Positions 30,934-37,113 of a DNA stretch of 37,113 nucleotides are shown in pieces. The translations under genes and the position numbers were made by a program. The number at the start of each line of letters is the position of its first letter. Position 1 is the first letter of the stretch. Where the stretch lies: IMG/VR virus record IMGVR_UViG_3300029319_000030, positions 1 through 37,113 of that record; one strand, given 5' to 3'. Origin of the DNA: a virus. The notes below the pieces were generated by a model that was given only the letters and a program-made list of their open reading frames with translations, was not told the origin of the DNA and ran no database searches.

Positions 30934-32103
30934 TTATTCTGCGTAGTCGGTGTTTGGACTAGTTTCGTCTAATGGAATTTGTATGCCATCAGGACCTGCT
31001 TTAGTTATAGCTGAAGGATCGTTGGCTGGCACTTCTCTACCCGTCAAATCAAAGTATACAAAACCACCTCTATCTCTAAATTCTTGGTTTATATTTTCTT
31101 TTGGAAAAGAAGAGTTATATTGGTTTTCTACGTAAGCTGTATAATAATTTGTTAAATATTTTCTAGCTAATTTTTCATTTGCCATTAAATTATTAAATAT
31201 CGTCTTAGCATCTTTTGGTGTTATCATATCGTCACCTTTGGTAGGATCCATTTCTTTTAAAACCTTACTAGGTATTCTACCAATACTAGTTGGGGTTTGT
31301 ACGCCTAAATCACTATAAGTTTTTCTACTTAAATAGCTTATTAAATCGTCTTTAAAAACATTAGTTCCTATTTCATGTGTAGCTAATGAGTGTAAACTAC
31401 CCTTACTTGTTAAGTTACTTTTAATAACCTTATAATACGTATCGTAATTAAAATCTCTATATTGATTTGTGTTGTAAAGAGCTGCAGTATTACCTTCTTC
31501 TTTAGCTTTAGCAGCCAAGCTAAGTAGCACGTCACTAGATGTTTGGTCAAAACTATATTGCTGTCTTATATTATCTAAATCATCTGCAGCATAAAACTCT
31601 CTACCAAAACCAGGTATATCTACAAAATAACCTAATTCACCGTTATGCATAACAGCTTTTCCATTTTTTAATTGCTTACCTATAGCTCTAGCTTCTGGAC
31701 TAAAGCCCCAACCATTTAAAAGTTCAGGATCACTTTTAGCTCCTTCAGCTAATTCTTTTTTTGCATCATCTAATCTTTTAACTTGTGCATTAAATTGATT
31801 CATTTCTCTAAGCATCTCACCTCTTGTAATATTATCTCCAAGTATAAATCTACTTCTTTGACCCATTAACTCTTCATACTTAGCTTTGTATTCCTGCTCA
31901 TTTAAACCTGGATCTTTTTCTAACTCAAAGTTCATGTAATCTTTAAACTCGCTAGCTCTATCTCCTATTTCATCTACAACAGGTTCCATAAGGGTATCGC
32001 TAATTTTTGTCAAAGCTTTTGATTTAGCTAAGCCAACATCTTTCATGCCACCGCCTGCTGCAGTATAAGCACCTTTAATTAAATTAATATCACTCTTTGC
32101 CAT
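30934..32103 (-). CDS. Internal virion protein (389 aa)
   Basis: This mostly helical, charged protein lies between the giant protein and the gp14-like protein, the position of gp15-type internal core proteins in T7-like phages. The N-terminal 130 residues are predicted helical (ELEKDPGLNEQEYKAKYEELMG); the middle carries Gly/Tyr-rich strands (GELGYFVDIPGFGREFYAADD near 156-176). No enzyme motif is seen. I infer an ejection-complex role from location and composition only. It is 32 bases from the giant gene. Confidence 0.68.
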   Translation of the reverse strand: MAKSDINLIKGAYTAAGGGMKDVGLAKSKALTKISDTLMEPVVDEIGDRASEFKDYMNFELEKDPGLNEQEYKAKYEELMGQRSRFILGDNITRGEMLREMNQFNAQVKRLDDAKKELAEGAKSDPELLNGWGFSPEARAIGKQLKNGKAVMHNGELGYFVDIPGFGREFYAADDLDNIRQQYSFDQTSSDVLLSLAAKAKEEGNTAALYNTNQYRDFNYDTYYKVIKSNLTSKGSLHSLATHEIGTNVFKDDLISYLSRKTYSDLGVQTPTSIGRIPSKVLKEMDPTKGDDMITPKDAKTIFNNLMANEKLARKYLTNYYTAYVENQYNSSFPKENINQEFRDRGGFVYFDLTGREVPANDPSAITKAGPDGIQIPLDETSPNTDYAE

Positions 32104-32120
32104 ATTGTATTTTTTTATTA

Positions 32121-32774
32121 TTACATGCCAGCGTAAGCAACACCCAAGTCTGTTAAATTACCTATAGTTCCTGTTATTGCATCAAATTTCGCTTGTTCAG
32201 CTTGTTGTTTTTGTTGCATAGCTGCAGCAACTCTACTTTGCTCCATACCTAATAATGTGCCTTGTTTAGCCATTTCTTTATCTTGTTGTATTTGTACGCC
32301 TTTAGCTTCTAGCTCTTGATTTCTAGCAGCTTGTTGAGCAGCTAATCTTTGATTCATAGCCTCTTGTTGGCCTATGCTAGCAGAAGATCTTTGAGCGGCT
32401 ATTTGACCTTGTTGGGCTAGTGTTTGAGCTAGCGCCGCTATACCACTACCACCAGCCGCACCAGATAAATTAGACATTATATTAGCCTGACTTTGCTGAA
32501 ATTGTTGTGCTTGAAATTGAGCTTGTTGTTGATTAACTGTTAAGTCTTCCATTTTGTTTTCTAAATTTTCAAATGGATTACTCGTATCAAGATTAGCATA
32601 TATATTTTCTAATCTTTTCATTCGTTTTCTAGCTTCTCTTTCTTGCTCTGCAGCTTTACGTCTTTGTCTATCAGCGGAAATAGCTCCATAAACACCAGTA
32701 ATTGCTGATACACCAGCTGCAACAGCTAGTACCGCAGGTACGAATTTATTAGGACTTTGTTTTTTGTCTTGCAT
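32121..32774 (-). CDS. T7 gp14-like internal virion protein
   Basis: This 217-residue protein has a hydrophobic N-terminal segment (FVPAVLAVAAGVSAITGVYGAI, about 11-32), then a highly charged helix (RRKAAEQEREARKRMKRLE) and a long Gln/Ala-rich region (about 80-195). That layout matches gp14-like internal proteins of T7-like phages, which form part of the channel that crosses the host outer membrane during ejection. Length is close to T7 gp14 (196). Its neighbours support the assignment. A palindrome lies just upstream of the start. Confidence 0.78.
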   Translation of the reverse strand: MQDKKQSPNKFVPAVLAVAAGVSAITGVYGAISADRQRRKAAEQEREARKRMKRLENIYANLDTSNPFENLENKMEDLTVNQQQAQFQAQQFQQSQANIMSNLSGAAGGSGIAALAQTLAQQGQIAAQRSSASIGQQEAMNQRLAAQQAARNQELEAKGVQIQQDKEMAKQGTLLGMEQSRVAAAMQQKQQAEQAKFDAITGTIGNLTDLGVAYAGM

Positions 32775-32786
32775 ACTTAATAATTT

Positions 32787-32799
32787 ACTATAATATAGT
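32787..32799 (-). promoter_or_regulatory. Palindrome ACTATAATATAGT upstream of gp14-like gene
   Basis: A 13-base inverted repeat centred on one A, within the 40-base gap upstream of the gp14-like gene. It shares ACTATA/TATAGT half-sites with 20749-20760. Both are in the few non-coding gaps of the late unit, which hints at a shared regulatory or RNA-processing role. Chance is a real alternative given the base composition. Confidence 0.3.
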
Positions 32800-32814
32800 T
32801 ACATTTATTGCACT

Positions 32815-33198
32815 TTATTTACTACTTTCACTAAATTCGCACGATGCTGCATATAATTCTGCTTGTCTATTACTATTATTTTCAAATAAAGCACTACCAT
32901 AATAGCCTGTTACAGAGCCAACTTCAACTTGCTCGTTTTTAACAAAATATATAAATGAAGTGGTTGGAGTGTCAGCAACTGTAGCATCGGTATCTATACT
33001 TATTAAAGTAGTTAAAGTAGTCACACCATCTTGAGTTATAGTGCCGTCTTGTATATTAGTTACTTCGCCTAACTGTGTACCAAAGTTAGCTGTTGTAAAG
33101 CCACTAGGGTCGTTAGTTGTTTGATTAATTCTATATGCGATATCTCCAACTTGTAAAGATGGATACGCTTGTCTTGGAAAATGTATTGATTGAGGCAT
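32815..33198 (-). CDS. Small virion structural protein (127 aa)
   Basis: The N-terminus contains AYPSLQVGDIAYRI (11-24) and the C-terminal part reads FVKNEQVEVGSVTGYYGSAL followed by FENNSNRQAELYAASCEFSE. Similar short proteins with a QVGDIAY opening and a GYYxxxxFxNNSxxxAEL ending are common beside tail genes of aquatic phages. It is beta-rich with no enzymatic motif. It starts 2 bases after the stop of the next upstream gene, so the two are likely co-translated. Confidence 0.7.
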   Translation of the reverse strand: MPQSIHFPRQAYPSLQVGDIAYRINQTTNDPSGFTTANFGTQLGEVTNIQDGTITQDGVTTLTTLISIDTDATVADTPTTSFIYFVKNEQVEVGSVTGYYGSALFENNSNRQAELYAASCEFSESSK

Positions 33199-33200
33199 AA

Positions 33201-34697
33201 TTACGGTGTTGTTGTTATTATATTATCTAAATCTAAATTAACTGTAGTATTATTATTACCAAATCTTCTTATATGAAACTTGTATGTTATAGTTAAATTA
33301 ACATTACCATTTGTTCTATTAGCCTTTGCATTAGTAACTTCAAAAAAGTTTAAACCTTGACTAACAGAAGGAACTGTATTAGTAAAAGATGTAGTTCCAC
33401 CTGTTTTATTAGAAAAATGTATAGTACTAGGAGCGTTAAATGTTTTACTATTTAAAGCTGTAGCTGTAATTGTTATTGTATTGTAACTCAATAGCCCTCG
33501 TATTGTTTGAGTTGCTCTCCTTATATTAGAGTTAGGTATACCTTTAAACGTGTAAGATGCTCCAGTATCTATTCTAATATTAGAATTTGCGCTTGTAGCA
33601 GTTAAAGTTATTACTGGATCACTAACTTGTTTTATAGTATAAGTATCAGATAGTCCAGTTCTTAATATTGTATCTTTTATAGTGTGTAATTTTATAGTGT
33701 AATTTCCTGTTCCAGCTGGAAACCTAAAAGGATATGAACAAGTATTAGTGCTATTTCTTAAATGTGGTATTTTTTTAATTATAACTCTTTGCTCTGCTGT
33801 AGTTGGAGTTAAAATAGTAGAGCTACGATAATTTTTACTTGTTATTAAAGATGAGCCATCACTGTCTTTTGTTATAGATATACCTACCTCGGCTCCAGGT
33901 GTGCCACTTATTTTTATTACTTTATTTTCTCCCGAAGTAGATATATATTGATCACCAAAACTAAATCCAGTTATTTTTTTCGTTGTAGATCTTAATGATA
34001 TTGCGTTGTATATTAACTCTATATCGCTAGTTATTGTAGCATCGTTAATTTTAGCTAATATATCAAACGTATAAGAAGTGGTAAAACCCTTTGTGTTTTT
34101 ATCTACTTTTTTTGTTTTTAGTTTTATGGTACTTGAATCAAAACTACTAGAAGCTATATAAGGTTTTTCTTTAAAATAATAACTAGAATTAGCGTCTATT
34201 TTTAACGTTCCAATTTTTGTTAATTTATTTTTAAATAAAGAAGCACTTATATCTACGCTTTTTATATTATTACTAGTTGTAGAAGTAAAAGTATAACTTG
34301 ATAAAGCTGTAAACGTTGATGAGGCAAATTTATTATTTGAACTATTGTCATTAATTCTTGACACTAAATTAAATTTATCATTTCTACTAGTAAATCTTTT
34401 AGCATCACCATTTATACTTAATACTATATTAATATCACTACTAGCAACAGTATCTTCGGTAAAAGTAACAGTTCCTTTTACGGTGTTACCTACAGTGCCG
34501 GCAGTTGTGATGTCAGTAAAAACAACAGACTCAACATTATTAGGCAATGTAGTTACAGAAAAATCTGATGCAGAAACAACAAAACCTTCGTCAGGCGTTA
34601 TAATAACATCGCCAGACGTAATCATATTGTTAAAAAATATAGAATCACCTTTTACTTCAGTTGCTTTAAAAGGAGTTAGTGTATAACGCTTAGCCAT
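33201..34697 (-). CDS. Large beta-rich structural protein (498 aa)
   Basis: This 498-residue protein is dominated by Ser, Thr, Asn and Ile/Val in alternating strands, with several Ig-like or fibre-like stretches (for example VKGTVTFTEDTVASSDINIV near 74-93). No Cys clusters or catalytic motif are apparent. It begins directly, without a signal peptide. Its place between the large tail protein and the small QVGDIAY protein suggests a tail accessory, fibre or adhesin. Nothing in the sequence specifies the receptor. Confidence 0.7.
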   Translation of the reverse strand: MAKRYTLTPFKATEVKGDSIFFNNMITSGDVIITPDEGFVVSASDFSVTTLPNNVESVVFTDITTAGTVGNTVKGTVTFTEDTVASSDINIVLSINGDAKRFTSRNDKFNLVSRINDNSSNNKFASSTFTALSSYTFTSTTSNNIKSVDISASLFKNKLTKIGTLKIDANSSYYFKEKPYIASSSFDSSTIKLKTKKVDKNTKGFTTSYTFDILAKINDATITSDIELIYNAISLRSTTKKITGFSFGDQYISTSGENKVIKISGTPGAEVGISITKDSDGSSLITSKNYRSSTILTPTTAEQRVIIKKIPHLRNSTNTCSYPFRFPAGTGNYTIKLHTIKDTILRTGLSDTYTIKQVSDPVITLTATSANSNIRIDTGASYTFKGIPNSNIRRATQTIRGLLSYNTITITATALNSKTFNAPSTIHFSNKTGGTTSFTNTVPSVSQGLNFFEVTNAKANRTNGNVNLTITYKFHIRRFGNNNTTVNLDLDNIITTTP

Positions 34698-34717
34698 TTG
34701 TTTTATTTTTATTAATC

Positions 34718-37113
34718 TTATTCATCTTCTTCATCATCATCTATAGTTATATTAACAAGTTGATCTTCGTTATTATCAACTGTATTTTCTGCTTCTAATA
34801 ATGGAAAACCTATACCTTGATGAGTAAATCTATCTGTATTATTAGCAAAATTATTTTGATTTGCGTCTCTACTTATTATTCTATTAAACCATTTGTTTTC
34901 TTTTTCAATAAACTCAAAAACTTCTCCTATCTGCAGATCTGTTCTAAAGTTTGAAACAAACCAACCGTTTGTGTTGTTTAAATTATAAAATTCGCCATCT
35001 TGATTATTTTCAGTAACAGAAGCTTGAGAACCTTCATAGTTCATAGTTCTAAAAGATTTAATAACACCAGGCAAATCATTAAACACTACTTCTATAGTAG
35101 AGTTTTGAAATGTTCCATAAAAAGTATTTCTACCTACAGGTGCACCAGCAAGTTGATCTAAAGCGTCTATAGTTATAGGCGCACTAGTGATATGATGCTG
35201 CCAGATATAGTTAGAAATATTAATATCATTATTATTGTTAGGCACACTTTCAGCATCGTAAGCTGTAGTATAATAATTTCCACTACAAGAAACTCCAGTA
35301 CTAAAATAAAAAGTTTTAAAACTAACCCAACCTTTACCTGCTTCATTAAAAGATAAAGTTTCGTCTCTATCAAAAGCTCGACCTGGTCTTAAATAAAGAT
35401 TATATTCACCATTAACAACATCAAAACTACCAATTAAATCTGACCTGTTTCTTAAATTGTTTCTAAAATAAGTTTTCATACCAATGTTAGATATAGGAGT
35501 AATACCGTCTCTTGACAGCCTTAATACAGCGCCTCTTTGTTGGTCTGTAAAATATAATCTATATTGATCACCAGCTAATGACTCTGGATTATTTGATATA
35601 CCGTAATCACCAGCATAAGGAGTGGCGTCACCTAAAACTCTATTAGTAGCTACAAGCTGTGGGTTTCCATCAGCGTTAAATACAGCATCTTTGTTTGCTA
35701 GTACTTTTAAAACCTTGTCTTCAGTAAATACAGCGATATTATTTTGTCTTGTTTTTAAAGCTTGTATAGAGCCATAAGCTGGATTTAAATTCTTAGTAAT
35801 CTTTTCCGCCATGTTAAACTCGTTAAGATTATTAACGCTCGATACGGAGTTATACAAACCAGAATGTATTAAACCACTACCTATTCTTTCTTCACCATAT
35901 TCTAAAAATGTAGAAGAAACTCTACAGCCGTTGTCTATTTGTGGCGCATTAAAGTCGTCGCGAATTCTATCAGACTCTACACCATTACCAAAAGAATAAC
36001 AATTAAACCATGGTAGCTTAACAGGGTATTTCCAAACGTTAGTATCTACTTTAAACACGCCGGTTTGTTTAGCAAATGTTAAAGTATATTCACTTGCTGT
36101 TTGTAGTTTGTTATTTAAAAAAACAAGTATACCACCGAATATAGGTAAAGAAAAATTAACATTTGTACCTACCAAAACATTACCTGTGCCATTAACTGTT
36201 CCATCATCAAAGACGTTCATACCAAGAGAGGCTACAGATCCTAATGATCCATCAGCGCCTTCTGCAAGTATTGCGTTACCGTTAGTGTCTAAAATATTAT
36301 TAAATATGAACAAAGCGGTTCCGCCACCTGGAACTTCATCAGTCATAATAACTAATGGGTTACCATTGTCGTCAGTAGAAGGTATTGTAAAGGTAAATCT
36401 TCTTGATAAACGTAAACCTTGTTTACCGCTTAAGCCAGATGCTAAGTCGTAATGATCTAATATTTTAGTTTCTGTTTGAAACCCATTGTTTCTTCTAAAA
36501 CAAACTTGATCTCCAACGCTAACACCATTAGATATTTGCATTCCAGCAAAAAAGTCAACTATACCTTCGGCTTCTCCCGATATTGTTTGTAAAGGCAAGC
36601 TTGTATCAATAAAATTTCCAAAAAAATCTGGTCCTAACTGAGTAACTCTACTTATTAAAACACCATCATCACCGTAAAAATTACTGGCAAAAGCTGTAGG
36701 ATCAACTGATGGGTACAAATTATTAATAGAACTGTCTTCTGGGTTTTGCGACCTAGGTTTTATATAAAAATTACTAGCTACTGACCTATTTAAACTTGAG
36801 TTTATATAGCTTTGTATATTGTTTTCTTTTAAAACAATTGGTATAGCGGGGCTAGCTTCGTAATATAAGTCTATATCAACATTTTCTTTTGGTTCTGTTT
36901 CAAAACACGCTGCTGCAGTTTCTATAAAATCAGAAGATACTTCAGAATCTACTGACATATTTAAAAACTCTATTTTAAAAGAACCTAAACCGTCGTGTGT
37001 AACTAATCCTCTAGGATCAAAACTACCTGGATTTATACCAGTTCCTTCAATAGGTAGTCCTAGTGAGTCTACTCTAGCAAATCTAACTATAATGCTAGAT
37101 CTAAATAAAGCAG
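34718..37113 (-). CDS. Large tail/virion structural protein, N-terminus outside the window
   Basis: The frame from the internal Met at 36958 is open all the way to the right edge: upstream codons 36959-37111 contain no stop and read GTGINPGSFDPRG and then VTHDGLGSFKIEFLN before that Met. The visible part is therefore about 797 residues and 5'-incomplete. It contains CFETEPKENVDIDLYYEASP (18-37 from the internal Met) and YRLYFTDQQRGAVLRLSRDG near 470-490, both familiar from large tail structural proteins of marine podoviruses; the C-terminus is very acidic (DDDEEDE). Its place upstream of the internal virion proteins fits a tail tube or tail hub protein similar in role to T7 gp12. Confidence 0.78.
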   Translation of the reverse strand, partial: ALFRSSIIVRFARVDSLGLPIEGTGINPGSFDPRGLVTHDGLGSFKIEFLNMSVDSEVSSDFIETAAACFETEPKENVDIDLYYEASPAIPIVLKENNIQSYINSSLNRSVASNFYIKPRSQNPEDSSINNLYPSVDPTAFASNFYGDDGVLISRVTQLGPDFFGNFIDTSLPLQTISGEAEGIVDFFAGMQISNGVSVGDQVCFRRNNGFQTETKILDHYDLASGLSGKQGLRLSRRFTFTIPSTDDNGNPLVIMTDEVPGGGTALFIFNNILDTNGNAILAEGADGSLGSVASLGMNVFDDGTVNGTGNVLVGTNVNFSLPIFGGILVFLNNKLQTASEYTLTFAKQTGVFKVDTNVWKYPVKLPWFNCYSFGNGVESDRIRDDFNAPQIDNGCRVSSTFLEYGEERIGSGLIHSGLYNSVSSVNNLNEFNMAEKITKNLNPAYGSIQALKTRQNNIAVFTEDKVLKVLANKDAVFNADGNPQLVATNRVLGDATPYAGDYGISNNPESLAGDQYRLYFTDQQRGAVLRLSRDGITPISNIGMKTYFRNNLRNRSDLIGSFDVVNGEYNLYLRPGRAFDRDETLSFNEAGKGWVSFKTFYFSTGVSCSGNYYTTAYDAESVPNNNNDINISNYIWQHHITSAPITIDALDQLAGAPVGRNTFYGTFQNSTIEVVFNDLPGVIKSFRTMNYEGSQASVTENNQDGEFYNLNNTNGWFVSNFRTDLQIGEVFEFIEKENKWFNRIISRDANQNNFANNTDRFTHQGIGFPLLEAENTVDNNEDQLVNITIDDDEEDE

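Noticed and set aside
36108-36452. + strand frame opposite the large tail protein
   Set aside because: Pro/Ser/Leu-rich shadow of the minus-strand structural gene, which stays open to the window edge.

Overview
The window looks like a 37 kb piece of a lytic-type tailed phage, most likely with a short (podovirus-like) tail, infecting a marine member of the Bacteroidetes/Flavobacteriia. Four signs point to that host. The DNA is AT-rich and start codons are preceded by A/T-rich sequence rather than Shine-Dalgarno motifs. There is a 59-codon Hc1/histone-H1-like gene (12901-13080), a family I associate with Bacteroidetes and their phages. All three proteins with clear signal peptides would be cleaved just before a Gln (CSA|Q, AYS|Q, CTA|Q), as the Bacteroidetes 'Q-rule' predicts. 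One of those proteins also ends in a segment resembling the type IX secretion C-terminal domain. I see no integrase, repressor, large terminase, portal, major capsid protein, DNA polymerase or RNA polymerase; several of these presumably lie outside the window.

Left arm (1-13080, + strand): a tightly packed early/middle region. It opens with the end of an unidentified gene and a tRNA-like structured element (180-282). Small unknown proteins follow, then ATP-dependent DNA ligase, a Pyr_excise-like protein, a C-terminal HTH protein, a 5'(3')-deoxyribonucleotidase, a sigma-70-family factor, an ERF-type annealing protein with an ExoVIII/RecE-like nuclease, an SSB-like protein, a T7-gp4-like primase-helicase, a thymidylate synthase-family enzyme with the dCMP-hydroxymethylase residue signature, a GIY-YIG/MazG fusion, another possible nucleotide pyrophosphohydrolase, a T7-endonuclease-I-like resolvase, a class II (B12) ribonucleotide reductase and the Hc1-like protein. 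Together these make and salvage nucleotides, replicate and recombine DNA, and compact it. A strong hairpin terminator at about 13087-13115 separates the two convergent transcription units.

Right arm (13096-37113, - strand): the late region, transcribed leftward from beyond the right edge. In transcription order (right to left) it holds a large virion protein running off the window, beta-rich structural proteins, a T7-gp14-like internal protein, a second internal protein, a 3373-residue polyvalent internal protein (zinc-peptidase motif, HAD phosphatase interrupted by a P-loop kinase, hydrophobic helical C-terminus, terminal zinc knuckle), a Cys-rich small protein, a fibre protein, an L,D-transpeptidase-like lysis candidate, an outer-membrane beta-barrel protein, a secreted T9SS-like protein, a one-TM coiled-coil protein, an exported thioredoxin fold lacking both catalytic Cys, and a cassette of very small Lys/Arg-rich proteins including a PAP2 phosphatase and a Met-Lys octapeptide-repeat protein.

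The points most worth a second look are the nested phosphatase/kinase module inside a probable ejected virion protein, the likely dCMP hydroxymethylase (possible modified cytosine), the tRNA-like element, the envelope-directed gene block (15881-18336), and two codon-usage patches in the ribonucleotide reductase gene.
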